Source of the DNA: UBA1422 sp963676385
GTDB lineage: Bacteria; Bacillota; Clostridia; Peptostreptococcales; Anaerovoracaceae
Direction of reading: 5' to 3'
Length of the DNA stretch: 45,498 nucleotides
Assembly: GCA_963676385.2 (NCBI GenBank)
Contig: CAXXMM010000008.1
Coordinates: forward strand, 1 to 45,498
Translations under genes and position numbers: made by a program
In this document: positions 1-8,459 of the stretch, piece after piece
Layout of the letters: every line of letters starts with the position of its first letter
Position numbering within the stretch: position 1 is the stretch's first letter
The notes under the pieces: model-generated
What the model was told of the DNA's origin: nothing
Seen by the model: only the letters and a program-made list of their open reading frames with translations
The model's database searches: none

Positions 1-148
1 TTGGTTCCAGAAGCGCCTGATAGACCAAGGGTCCGGGTTCATAAGGGTTTTCATTGGTATTCAATTTAATCAATCCGGAAATCTTCGGCTGCTCCCCCGG
101 TATATAGGGGCTTAGCCCCTCAAGTGCTTTACTGAAAAACCTGCTCAT
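1..148 (-). CDS. hisC: Histidinol-phosphate aminotransferase, N-terminal part (runs off the window)
   Basis: Only the first 49 codons are inside the window; the rest lies beyond position 1. The protein begins MSRFFSKALEGLSPYIPGEQ and continues into KLNTNENPYEPGP, the substrate-binding signature near the start of HisC, a PLP-dependent class II-fold aminotransferase. HisC makes L-histidinol phosphate from imidazole-acetol phosphate in histidine synthesis. The ATG at 146-148 overlaps the hisG stop (145-147) in an ATGA arrangement, so the two are translationally coupled in one minus-strand operon hisZ-hisG-hisC. The assignment is made from the short N-terminus, but the motif is distinctive. Confidence 0.85.
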   Translation of the reverse strand, partial: MSRFFSKALEGLSPYIPGEQPKISGLIKLNTNENPYEPGPLVYQALLEP

Positions 149-764
149 TTTGTTACCTCTCTCAACCGGTTGACCACCTCTCCAATGGTTTTGCTCTGAA
201 ATTTAAAACTGGATTTGTTGGCAATGAGTCGAGCACTTATGTCCTTAAATTCCTCCACCACGTCCAAATCATTTTCCCGCAGAGTGTTTCCTGTTTCCAC
301 AATATCCACAATGACATCTGACATGCCCAAAATAGGAGCCAGTTCGATGCTGCCATTAAGCTTGATAATTTCAATGTCCCGATTCATTTCCATGTAGTGC
401 TGCTTTGCAACGTTGACATATTTAGTGGCGACTCGCAGCGTTTTGTCTGTATCTTCCTGGTATCCTTTGGGAGCAGCTACGGCCATTCTACATTTGCCCA
501 CCCCCATATTCATCAATTCGTATACGTCCGGATTGGTTTCTAAAAGAATATCCTTTCCCACTACCCCAATGTCAGCCGCGTTGTGCTCTACATAGACTGC
601 CACATCACCGGGTTTGACTAACAGATATCGGATGCCCAATTCCCTGTTTTCCAAAATAAGCTTTCTGTTTTTATCATCAAAGTCCGGCATTCATATCCCG
701 CCTCTGCAAACATTTTGTAAACTTGATTGCCCAATCGGCCTTTTGGAAGGGCAACTGTCAGCAT
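145..764 (-). CDS. hisG: ATP phosphoribosyltransferase catalytic subunit, short form (frameshifted in this sequence)
   Basis: HisG catalyses the first step of histidine synthesis, joining ATP and PRPP. The N-terminus MLTVALPKGRLGNQVYKMF is the family start; downstream HNAADIGVVGKDIL and IVDIVETGNTLREN (the PRPP-binding region) are seen. At about 206 residues it is the short form that needs HisZ. The reading frame breaks near 684-692: the segment up to AEAGYEC and the segment starting PDFDDKNRKLILEN are in different frames, and one extra base in the local GCCGG would join them. There is no stop codon between hisZ and this ATG, and no good Shine-Dalgarno sequence before it, so it may be the C-terminal half of a HisZ-HisG fusion. 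Whether the break is real decay or a sequencing error cannot be settled here. Confidence 0.85.
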
Positions 765-1729
765 ATCTTTTTTCTTTTCTTTCACTGCCACCCGACCGTT
801 GATTTCCGACAACCTGGCCACTTCATTTAAATAGAGGGCAAAACCAATGGCACCGGCATTCTTTTCGAAGATGCCCATTGCCCGGTCATACTGGCCTCCT
901 GCCAGCACGTGACTGGGCAGACCCTTAATATATCCCTTAAAAATGATTCCATTATAGTAATCAATATCATTGACCATGGAAAAATCCAATTGGAGGTTGT
1001 CCGCGCCAACCGTCCCCACCAACAAGTCGCAAAGTTTGGACAGGCTTTCCAGCAAGTCCCTCATCTCGTCGTTGACAACTAACTTTCCCGCCCCTTTCAG
1101 GGTTTTGCCCACCGGCCCGTGAAGCGTCGTCAGACTGCACAAATTGGATATCTGTTCTTGGGACAGTCCTACTTCAGAAGAGACTTTAACGATGCCATCC
1201 CTATTTTTATTGCGAATTAATTTTAATAGGCGAATGTAGGTCTGCTCCTGGAGATTCATGGTTTTTAGCAGCTCCAATGCAAAATCCATGTGGGATATCT
1301 CCATGACAAAATCGCCGCTGATGGTTTTGAGGGTTTTGGCCGCCAGAGTCAGCACTTCATAAATTTCCTGCTGCCCAATATTTCCCAAACATTCCAGCCC
1401 CATCTGACTGATTTCTTTATAATTTCTGCTTTCCTTGCTCTCCCTGTAAACGTTTTCAATGTAATACAGTTTTTCTCTAGACGTTCTGGTTGCCTTGGTA
1501 TTTTTGATGATGCTTAAGGTCACATCGGGTTTTAACGCCAAAAGCCGCCCATCCAGATCTGTAAAGGTGATGACCTTGTCGCCCCTAAAAAGTCTTTATT
1601 GGCCGCATAAAGGCTATATTCTTCAAAACGGCTCATCTTATATTTTTTATACCCGGCTTCTTCAAATACTCCTCGTAATTTCAAGGTTGCAATTTCTTCC
1701 GGTCTTAAATTGGCTGTCGTCAGGTTCAT
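765..1729 (-). CDS. hisZ: ATP phosphoribosyltransferase regulatory subunit (frameshifted)
   Basis: HisZ is a catalytically inactive histidyl-tRNA-synthetase-like protein that partners the short HisG and gives histidine feedback control. Seen here: FEEYSLYAANKDFL near the N-terminus, then in another frame VITFTDLDGRLLALKPDVTLSI (the class II synthetase motif 2 region), and SHVLAGGQYDRAMGIF near the end. The two frames meet at 1582-1587, in AGGGGCG on the coding strand, where one missing base would account for the break. About 321 residues, shorter than many HisZ proteins. The start ATG at 1727-1729 follows a purine-rich leader. The frame runs without a stop into hisG. First gene of the operon, with a promoter about 75 bases upstream. 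Confidence 0.85.
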
Positions 1730-1802
1730 GCTTTCTCTTTCCCTTTCGTTCTCTACTTCGTTACTGCTTTATTGCGTTAAACCGATACCGTATGCAAGTG
1801 AT

Positions 1803-1830
1803 ATTATACCATATATTTCTTCCCTGTAAA
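1803..1830 (-). promoter_or_regulatory. Promoter of the hisZ-hisG-hisC operon
   Basis: On the minus strand, TTTACA (1825-1830) and TATAAT (1803-1808) are separated by 16 bases, a good SigA-type promoter. The predicted leader to hisZ is about 65-70 bases and contains no run of His codons or obvious terminator, so no attenuator is visible. Confidence 0.7.
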
Positions 1831-1838
1831 CACTTTTT

Positions 1839-1869
1839 TTGACAATTGGTATCTTTTTTGTGATAGAAT
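1839..1869 (+). promoter_or_regulatory. Possible promoter of the PspC-domain gene
   Basis: TTGACA (1839-1844) and TAGAAT (1864-1869) precede the gene, but the 19-base spacer is longer than ideal. It overlaps the divergent his promoter. Confidence 0.4.
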
Positions 1870-1902
1870 ATGCCAAATCAGATAGATACTCAAAGGAGGG
1901 AT

Positions 1903-2249
1903 ATGATGGATTTTTATTTTTGGACACCATTTTTTTCAATACTATCATTTTTGTTTGCCATTGCAATTCCTGTGGTCATTGTCATTGTTGTCATTGCATT
2001 GATCTTGAACCATAGGGACAAACAAAACGGCCCGGATCCGACCACCGGGGAGACAAAAAAACTATATAAGTCCAGTACGGACAAAATGCTTGCCGGAATC
2101 TGCGGCGGAATCGCGGAATACTTTAACATCGATTCCACCATCGTGCGAATTGCATGGGTTTTCTTCACATTTGCGGCGGAAGCGGCATCTTGCTTTACCT
2201 GATTGCACTGATTGTAATGCCTCGAAAACCGGCCTCCACCACATTCTAA
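1903..2249 (+). CDS. Small PspC-domain membrane protein (frameshifted)
   Basis: About 115 residues when repaired. Residues 5-35 form one long hydrophobic segment. The C-terminal half carries KKLYKSSTDKMLAGICGGIA followed by EYFNIDSTIVRIAWVFFTF, the hallmark of PspC domains, which in other bacteria belong to phage-shock or envelope-stress systems. The frame breaks at about 2172-2180 in TTGCGGCGGAAGC; adding one G restores the expected ending GGSGILLYLIALIVMPRKP and the stop at 2247-2249. The start was chosen at 1903 because AAAGGAGGG (1892-1900) lies just before it; an upstream in-frame ATG at 1870 overlaps the promoter. Function is inferred from the domain only. Confidence 0.75.
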
Positions 2250-2328
2250 AAGCAGCAACCACCTTTGTTGAAAACAAAAAGGTAGTTATGATAATGGATG
2301 TCTGGTACAAACCTTAATCACAAAAAAG

Positions 2329-2349
2329 AAGCACTTATTTCAAGTGCTT
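2329..2349 (-). terminator. Hairpin with a T-run on the minus strand
   Basis: An 8-bp stem (AAGCACTT / AAGTGCTT) has a 5-base loop and, read on the minus strand, is followed by TCTTTTTTG. It would stop minus-strand transcription arriving from the MerR gene. Confidence 0.5.
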
Positions 2350-2361
2350 AGACTGTAGACA

Positions 2362-2398
2362 AAAACCCAAATTCCAACATTGAAATTTGGGTTTTTTC
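2362..2398 (+). terminator. Intrinsic terminator after the PspC gene
   Basis: AACCCAAATT pairs with AATTTGGGTT across a short loop and is followed by a run of Ts (2391-2397). A-residues on the other side make it possibly bidirectional. Confidence 0.75.
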
Positions 2399-2399
2399 T

Positions 2400-2742
2400 A
2401 TCTTTATGCAGTTTGCAAATAATCGGATCTAAGAGGCAAGTTGCCCGAATATGGCAACACCAAAAAAACAGAGGGACAACAGGGTCTGCCAATAGTTTTG
2501 AATCCTCTCAGGTTACCCTCTGGTGACGGTCTGAATAAAATTTCAAAAATGAAACCCTTCACACGAGAGATATCGTCCAGCTAAAATAAAGAAGAAGAAA
2601 CGAACAAATTCATTTTAACCGAAAATGAATTTACACACTTTTATGGACTTGACTGAACATGTTTATGTTAGCGAATTGCGCAGCAGCTAGTAAAAGCCAG
2701 TAATAACAGACTGTAAGCAAACCGATTCATCCCAGGTCTTTC
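2400..2742. other. Intergenic region, nothing recognised
   Basis: No open frame with a ribosome binding site, no convincing promoter pair and no repeat was found between the terminator and the end of the MerR-type gene. Confidence 0.5.
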
Positions 2743-3549
2743 CTATTTTCTTGAAATGGGGATTTGCAACTCCGTCAACCATTCTTCCTCATTTGGCTTA
2801 TTCCAAATTCCGTCAATATAGTTTTCTCTGACATTATCCACAATTTCATACTGGTTCTTTTCAATCCAGTCAAATGCAAATCCGTAGGCATTTCTCAATT
2901 CGCTGTAAGGTCCCTTTTGAAACACGGATACCACAGTGACCGATGGTATCTCTTTAAATACAATATCGTCGAAGTCCGGCTTTGCTTCTGTTACCGCCTC
3001 GCAAAACTCCACATTAATGTCCATTTCTTTGTACTCCTCATCCAAGTATGCAATAAAACAATATCCCGGAGTCGCGCACTTTAAGTCCGGGTACTTTTCC
3101 ATCACTTTTTCACCAATAGGCGGGATTTCTTCAAAGTACGCCTCATAGTTGGGCACCATCATCACTTTGGAGTACACAATACATGATGGGATTTCTTTGA
3201 TTGTAGCCTGGTAGTTCATATTTTCTTCCTCCTGTCCAGATAACAAATAATTGATCCGGGAGAGTTTTTGTTCCAATGTGTTGATCTCAGCCATCACCCC
3301 TCTGCGATGTTGAGCCAAAATCGTGTATCGGTCATAGCCTGACTGAATCAACAAGGTTTCCGGCACCGGCAAGCCTATCTGTCTAAGGGATTGTATATGA
3401 TGAAGCTCCACCAATTGCTTGGTAGTGTACATGCGGTATCCAGTGTCCTGATCCACCATTTCCGGTTTCAACAGCCCTACCTCATCATAATACCGTAACG
3501 TCTTCACCGTTACCTTGCCGATTTTTGAAAACTCACCGATTCGATACAT
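2743..3549 (-). CDS. MerR-family transcriptional regulator with GyrI-like effector domain
   Basis: 268 residues. The N-terminus MYRIGEFSKIGKVTVKTLRY YDEVGLL is the MerR winged helix-turn-helix (about residues 1-70), followed by a coiled coil (about 80-108, INTLEQKLSRINYLL) used for dimerisation. Residues 113-268 look like the GyrI-like/BmrR effector-binding domain, with acidic and aromatic residues typical of proteins that bind lipophilic cations or drugs. AGGAGAG precedes the ATG. The protein resembles BmrR/TipA-type activators, but no efflux gene lies next to it; its ligand and other targets are unknown. The promoter architecture suggests it controls its own gene. Confidence 0.85.
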   Translation of the reverse strand: MYRIGEFSKIGKVTVKTLRYYDEVGLLKPEMVDQDTGYRMYTTKQLVELHHIQSLRQIGLPVPETLLIQSGYDRYTILAQHRRGVMAEINTLEQKLSRINYLLSGQEEENMNYQATIKEIPSCIVYSKVMMVPNYEAYFEEIPPIGEKVMEKYPDLKCATPGYCFIAYLDEEYKEMDINVEFCEAVTEAKPDFDDIVFKEIPSVTVVSVFQKGPYSELRNAYGFAFDWIEKNQYEIVDNVRENYIDGIWNKPNEEEWLTELQIPISRK

Positions 3550-3573
3550 TGAATCTCTCCTACTTTCTTTGTT

Positions 3574-3604
3574 ATTCTGGATGCTCCCCTAACAGGAGAG
3601 TCAA
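3574..3604 (-). promoter_or_regulatory. MerR-type promoter/operator upstream of the regulator
   Basis: On the minus strand TTGACT (3599-3604) and CAGAAT (3574-3579) are 19 bases apart, the overlong spacer typical of MerR-activated promoters. The spacer carries the dyad CTCTCC-TGTTA-GGGGAG (3584-3600) with one mismatch. Autoregulation is inferred. Confidence 0.65.
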
Positions 3605-3762
3605 GTGGAAAAAGAAAAAAGTTTGGTCTTCAGTTGGTATATCTACACTTGCAATATATCATTAATATACCATAATTGGAATCCCATCTGCAACACCGGC
3701 GGAATGTTGTGAAGTTTGCATAACTCTTTGCCTTATTTTTTGTGTTTACCACACAAGTTTGC

Positions 3763-3791
3763 TTGACGAATGTTGGGTTTTCATGTATAAT
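3763..3791 (+). promoter_or_regulatory. Promoter of the leu operon
   Basis: TTGACG (3763-3768) and TATAAT (3786-3791) with a perfect 17-base spacer. The leader to leuA is only about 42 bases, so there is no room for a T-box or Leu-codon attenuator. Confidence 0.8.
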
Positions 3792-3839
3792 TTCCATAAT
3801 TAAAGCGTATTTTGCTTATTTGTAGAAAGGATTTCCAAC

Positions 3840-5537
3840 ATGAAAGATTCTGGTAAATATGGGGTCGGCTATTATATGCCGCCAAAATGGAATGCCTCTT
3901 GGGTTCAAAAGGAGTTTATCGACAATGCACCGCTATGGTGCAGCGTAGACCTACGAGATGGCAACCAGGCCCTAATTGTTCCAATGACCCTGGAACAAAA
4001 ACTGGAATTTTTTACGTTTTTGGTTGAGCTTGGGTTTAAACAAATCGAAGTAGGGTTTCCCGCCGCATCAGATACAGAGTATCAATTTCTTCGGGCATTA
4101 ATTGAAAAAGACATGGTTCCCGATGATGTCCAGCTTCAGGTGCTGACCCAATCCAGAACACATATTATCAAAAAAACCTTTGACGCCTTGGTAGGTGCCA
4201 AGAACGCCATCGTCCATCTATACAATTCCACTTCTGTGGCGCAGCGGGAGCAGGTGTTTCGGGCCTCCAAAGAAGAGATTATTGACATTGCCGTAAAGGG
4301 TGCCAAGCAAATCAAAAAAACCGCCGAAAAATATCCGGACACTAATTTTCAATTTGAGTATTCCCCGGAAAGTTTCACCGGCACCGAGCCGGAGTTTGCC
4401 GCTGAGATTTGTAATGCTGTGATTGATGTTTGGCAGCCTACCACTGAAAATAAAGTGATTATCAATTTACCCAGTACGGTGCAAATGTCATTGCCCCACG
4501 TGTACGCCACTCAGATTCAATACATGTGCGATCATTTGCACAATCGGGAAAACGTTTTGGTTTCTCTTCATCCCCACAACGACAGGGGAACCGGAGTTGC
4601 CGATGCGGAGCTTGGCCTTCTTGCCGGGGCAGACCGGGTGGAAGGCACCCTCTTTGGCAACGGAGAACGAACCGGCAACGTGGACATTATCACCCTTGCG
4701 TTGAACATGTACACCCATGGGGTGGATCCGGGACTGGATCTTTTTGACATGCCTCACATTGTAGCCATGAGTGAACGATTTACCGATATTAAGGTGCATC
4801 CCAGACAGCCTTACGGAGGTCAGTTGGTTTTTGCCGCTTTCTCCGGCTCCCACCAGGATGCCATCGCCAAAGGAATGGCCTATCGAGCAGAAAAGAAATT
4901 ACATCAGTGGTCCGTGCCCTACCTGCCCATCGACCCAACGGATTTGGGTAGAGAATATGAAGCTGACGTGATTCGAATTAACAGTCAATCCGGCAAAGGC
5001 GGCGTTGCTTTTGTCCTTGAGTACAACTTTGGCTATATCATTCCTCCCAAAATGCGGGAAGAGTTGGGATATATGATGAAAAACATTTCTGACGTGACCC
5101 ACAAGGAACTTTCTCCCAAAGAAATTCATAAGCATTTTGCCAAAGAATATGTGAATTTCTTTACACCCCTGGACATTCGGGATGCCACCTACAAAAAAAG
5201 TGCGGACATTAAGAAGCGAGGCACCTTTGATGTGGACCTGAAGGTGGATCTCTTTGGGGAGCACTACCAACTTCACGGAGTAGGCAACGGAAGGCTGGAT
5301 GCGGTGCGAAACGCATTGAACACCAGCCCTTACACCTTTGATTACACCTTTGTCACATATTCGGAACACGCATTGGAATCAGACTCCAATTCAAGAGCGG
5401 TGGCCTATGTTGCCATTGCCGACAAGGACGAAAGGGTTTTTTGGGGAGTTGGCACTCACGAAGATATTGTGTTTGCGTCCATCAATGCGCTGGTCAGTGC
5501 CATTAACAGAATGACCGCTGCACAACAAAAATCGTAA
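3840..5537 (+). CDS. leuA: 2-isopropylmalate synthase (long, type 2 form)
   Basis: 565 residues. It condenses 2-ketoisovalerate with acetyl-CoA in the first committed step of leucine synthesis. Seen: VDLRDGNQAL near residue 37 (start of the TIM barrel, metal-binding Asp), SLHPHNDRGTG near 243 (the metal-binding His-x-His) and GNGERTGN near 275. The last 110 or so residues form the LeuA dimerisation/leucine-feedback domain. Length and the N-terminal extension match the type 2 LeuA of actinobacteria and some clostridia rather than the shorter E. coli type. AGAAAGG (3824-3830) precedes the ATG. First gene of leuA-leuC-leuD-leuB-pheA. Control by leucine is probably allosteric, since no regulatory leader is visible. 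Confidence 0.95.
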   Translation: MKDSGKYGVGYYMPPKWNASWVQKEFIDNAPLWCSVDLRDGNQALIVPMTLEQKLEFFTFLVELGFKQIEVGFPAASDTEYQFLRALIEKDMVPDDVQLQVLTQSRTHIIKKTFDALVGAKNAIVHLYNSTSVAQREQVFRASKEEIIDIAVKGAKQIKKTAEKYPDTNFQFEYSPESFTGTEPEFAAEICNAVIDVWQPTTENKVIINLPSTVQMSLPHVYATQIQYMCDHLHNRENVLVSLHPHNDRGTGVADAELGLLAGADRVEGTLFGNGERTGNVDIITLALNMYTHGVDPGLDLFDMPHIVAMSERFTDIKVHPRQPYGGQLVFAAFSGSHQDAIAKGMAYRAEKKLHQWSVPYLPIDPTDLGREYEADVIRINSQSGKGGVAFVLEYNFGYIIPPKMREELGYMMKNISDVTHKELSPKEIHKHFAKEYVNFFTPLDIRDATYKKSADIKKRGTFDVDLKVDLFGEHYQLHGVGNGRLDAVRNALNTSPYTFDYTFVTYSEHALESDSNSRAVAYVAIADKDERVFWGVGTHEDIVFASINALVSAINRMTAAQQKS

Positions 5538-5542
5538 TTACC

Positions 5543-5566
5543 CTATGACAGTATACGGTGTCATAG
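5543..5566 (+). other. Hairpin between leuA and leuC
   Basis: CTATGACA and TGTCATAG form an 8-bp perfect stem with an 8-base loop and no T-run after it. It may be a weak terminator or an mRNA processing or stability element; its role is not known. Confidence 0.4.
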
Positions 5567-5592
5567 ATTTTCAATCGTAAGGAGGACAAGCA

Positions 5593-6876
5593 ATGGGAAT
5601 GACCATGAGTCAAAAAATTTTGGCAGCAAAAGCCGGACTGGATCACGTTACCCCGGGCCAATTAATCAAGGTAACACTGGATTTGGTCTTAGGAAATGAT
5701 ATTACTTCCCCGGTTGCCATTAATGAATTTAACAAGGGCGGATTCACCCACGTCTTTGACAAGGATAAAATAGCTTTGGTGATGGATCACTTTACCCCCA
5801 ACAAAGATATTAAGGCGGCTGAGCAGTGTGTCCAGTGTCGTGGCTTTGCAGGAGACCAAAAAATAACCAACTTCTTTGATGTGGGCAAAATGGGCATTGA
5901 GCATGTTTTGCTCCCCGAAAAGGGTCTGGTGGTTGCGGGAGATTGTGTTATCGGTGCCGATTCTCACACCTGCACCTATGGTGCCCTGGGTGCCTTTTCC
6001 ACCGGTGTTGGCAGCACGGATATGGCTGTGGGAATGGCCACAGGAGAAGCCTGGTTTAAAGTGCCTTCCGCCATCAAGTTTTATTTAACCGGTTCCCTGC
6101 CACCCTATGTGGGTGGAAAAGATGTGATTCTTCACATTATCGGCAAAATCGGAGTGGACGGAGCCCTGTATCAATCTATGGAATTTGTGGGTCCGGGACT
6201 TGCTTCTTTAACCATGGACGATCGGCTGTGCATGTCCAATATGGCCATTGAAGCCGGTGCCAAAAACGGGATTTTCCCTGTGGACCAAATTACCATTGAC
6301 TATCTGACCTCCCGTTCTTCAAAGCCTTATCAAGTTTATGAAGCAGATGACGATGCGCAGTACCAAAGAACCTTTGAAATCAATCTTTCAGAACTTCGGC
6401 CGACAGTGGCTTTTCCCCATTTACCTGAAAACACCAAAACCATCGACGAAATACAAGGCCTCGCTTCGGATATTTTCATTGACCAAGTGGTCATTGGCTC
6501 CTGCACCAACGGACGGATTTCCGATATTGAACAAGCCGCTGCCATCTTAAAGGGGCAATCGGTTTCTCCCACGGTGCGAACCATTATCATTCCCGGAAGC
6601 CAGGAAGTATACAAACAATGTATTACCAAAGGATATTTGGAAACCTTTATTGATGCAGGCTGTGTCGTATCCACTCCCACCTGCGGGCCTTGCTTAGGAG
6701 GGCATATGGGTATTTTGGCTGCCGGCGAACGATGTGTGGCCACGACAAACCGAAATTTTGTAGGGAGAATGGGCCATGTGGAATCTGAGGTCTATCTGGC
6801 CGGTCCGGCTGTCGCGGCGGCATCCGCCATTGCCGGTTATATTACTGCCCCCAAGGAGGTATTATCATGGAAGTAA
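5593..6876 (+). CDS. leuC: 3-isopropylmalate dehydratase large subunit
   Basis: 427 residues, an aconitase-superfamily [4Fe-4S] enzyme that, with LeuD, isomerises 2- to 3-isopropylmalate. The cluster-ligand cysteines are visible in VIGSCTNGR (about residue 302) and STPTCGPCLGGH (about 358-366); GADSHTCTYGALG near 120-130 is the substrate-site signature. This is the short (about 420-residue) bacterial/archaeal LeuC type. AAGGAGG sits 7 bases before the ATG. Its last 10 bases overlap leuD, which suggests coupled production of the two subunits. Confidence 0.95.
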   Translation: MGMTMSQKILAAKAGLDHVTPGQLIKVTLDLVLGNDITSPVAINEFNKGGFTHVFDKDKIALVMDHFTPNKDIKAAEQCVQCRGFAGDQKITNFFDVGKMGIEHVLLPEKGLVVAGDCVIGADSHTCTYGALGAFSTGVGSTDMAVGMATGEAWFKVPSAIKFYLTGSLPPYVGGKDVILHIIGKIGVDGALYQSMEFVGPGLASLTMDDRLCMSNMAIEAGAKNGIFPVDQITIDYLTSRSSKPYQVYEADDDAQYQRTFEINLSELRPTVAFPHLPENTKTIDEIQGLASDIFIDQVVIGSCTNGRISDIEQAAAILKGQSVSPTVRTIIIPGSQEVYKQCITKGYLETFIDAGCVVSTPTCGPCLGGHMGILAAGERCVATTNRNFVGRMGHVESEVYLAGPAVAAASAIAGYITAPKEVLSWK

Positions 6877-7355
6877 AAGGAAGGGTTCATCGATATGGAA
6901 ACAACGTGGATACCGATGTGATCATCCCTGCTCGATATTTAAACACTTCGTCCCACGAAGAATTGGCAAAGCACTGTATGGAAGATATTGACCCGGACTT
7001 TGCATCCAATGTGCATCAAGATGACATCATTGTTGCTGAAGAAAATTTTGGGTGTGGTTCTTCCAGAGAACACGCCCCCATTGCCATTAAGGCCAGTGGC
7101 ATATCCTGCGTCATTGCCAAAAGCTTTGCCAGGATCTTTTACCGAAATGCCATTAACATCGGCCTTCCCATTATGGAATGTCCGGAAGCTGCCCAAGCTA
7201 TATCAAAGGGTGATTGGGTCACCGTTGACTTTGACAAGGGCACCATCCATAACGATACCCAAGGAACAACGTATCAGGCAACCCCTTTCCCCCCGTTTAT
7301 TCTTGAGATTATTCGGGCAGGCGGTTTGATTAACAGTGTGAAGGAGGGAAAATGA
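6867..7355 (+). CDS. leuD: 3-isopropylmalate dehydratase small subunit
   Basis: 162 residues, the swivelling-domain partner of LeuC. Seen: GNNVDTDVIIPARYL near residue 10 and ENFGCGSSREHAPIAIKASG near 58-76, which is the small-subunit signature. Its ribosome binding site AAGGAGG lies inside the end of leuC. The stop overlaps the leuB start by 4 bases. Confidence 0.95.
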   Translation: MEVKGRVHRYGNNVDTDVIIPARYLNTSSHEELAKHCMEDIDPDFASNVHQDDIIVAEENFGCGSSREHAPIAIKASGISCVIAKSFARIFYRNAINIGLPIMECPEAAQAISKGDWVTVDFDKGTIHNDTQGTTYQATPFPPFILEIIRAGGLINSVKEGK

Positions 7356-8458
7356 ACTACAATATTGCAGCCATTCCGGGAGATGGCATTGGCCCGGAGG
7401 TCACAACCCAAGCCCTCAAAGTACTTGGGGCCGTGGGAAAGGTGTACGGTCATACCTTTCAGGTTACTTCCTTTCCCGCCGGAGGCATTGCCATTGACCA
7501 AACCGGAGCGTGTCTACCCCTTTCAACCATTCAAGGGTGTCAAGCCGCAGATGCTGTGCTTCTTGGGGCAGTAGGCGGAGATAAATGGGACAACCAGCCT
7601 CGGGAGAATAGACCGGAAACAGCACTTCTTGGACTTCGAAAAGCTTTGGGCCTCTACGCCAACCTACGTCCGGCCATTATGTTCGACGCCCTCTCAGATG
7701 CCTGTCCGTTGAAACCGGAACTGGTTTCGGGAGGAATGGATTTAATGGTTGTCCGAGAATTAACCGGAGGCATTTATTTTGGAGAAAAGGGCACCAAAGA
7801 AACGCCCTTGGGCTTAGCCGGATACGACATTGAAATCTATGCGGAAGAAGAAGTTCGCCGCATTGGCAAGGTGGCCTTTGAATTGGCCATGAAGCGAGAC
7901 AAACGGGTAACCAGTGTGGACAAAGCCAACGTCTTGGAAAGTTCCAGGCTCTGGCGGCGAGTCATGGAAGAAGTGGCTTCCCAATATCCGGAGGTAGCAC
8001 TAAACCATCTTTATGTGGATAATGCCGCTATGCAGCTGGTCATTCACCCTAAGCAATTTGATGTGTTGGTGACCGGGAACATGTTTGGAGATATTCTCTC
8101 CGATGAGGCTTCCATGATTACCGGATCCATTGGGATGTTGCCTTCTGCAAGCCTTGCCGACAAAGGGTTTGGCCTCTATGAACCGGTTCACGGTTCCGCT
8201 CCTGACATTGCAGGGAAAAACATAGCAAATCCCATGGCTGCTATTTTATCTGTTGCCATGATGCTTAAATACAGTTTTAATCTGTCCAAAGAGGCAGACA
8301 GGGTTACCGCTGCCGTCAAAGAAGTTTTGGCTCAGGGATATCGAACCCCTGATTTGGCCAGAATCAAAGACACCGGCGGCAGCACAGTCCCACTAAAAGT
8401 AACCGGAACCGCAGAAATAGGCGACTTCGTTGCCGCTCAAATCAAGAAGGAGGCGTAA
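7352..8458 (+). CDS. leuB: 3-isopropylmalate dehydrogenase
   Basis: 368 residues. It oxidises and decarboxylates 3-isopropylmalate with NAD+ to give 2-ketoisocaproate. Seen: AIPGDGIGPEV at the N-terminus, LLGLRKALGLYANLRPA near 90-105 (substrate arginines), VDNAAMQLV near 220, NMFGDILSDEASMITGSIGMLPSASL near 245 (metal aspartates) and GSAPDIAGKNIANPMA near 280. The start is coupled to leuD by an ATGA overlap. Confidence 0.97.
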   Translation: MNYNIAAIPGDGIGPEVTTQALKVLGAVGKVYGHTFQVTSFPAGGIAIDQTGACLPLSTIQGCQAADAVLLGAVGGDKWDNQPRENRPETALLGLRKALGLYANLRPAIMFDALSDACPLKPELVSGGMDLMVVRELTGGIYFGEKGTKETPLGLAGYDIEIYAEEEVRRIGKVAFELAMKRDKRVTSVDKANVLESSRLWRRVMEEVASQYPEVALNHLYVDNAAMQLVIHPKQFDVLVTGNMFGDILSDEASMITGSIGMLPSASLADKGFGLYEPVHGSAPDIAGKNIANPMAAILSVAMMLKYSFNLSKEADRVTAAVKEVLAQGYRTPDLARIKDTGGSTVPLKVTGTAEIGDFVAAQIKKEA

Positions 8459-8459
8459 G

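Noticed and set aside
3792..3839. Leader of the leu operon as a T-box or Leu attenuator
   Set aside because: Only about 42 bases between predicted transcript start and ATG, with no T-box motif, Leu-codon run or terminator.
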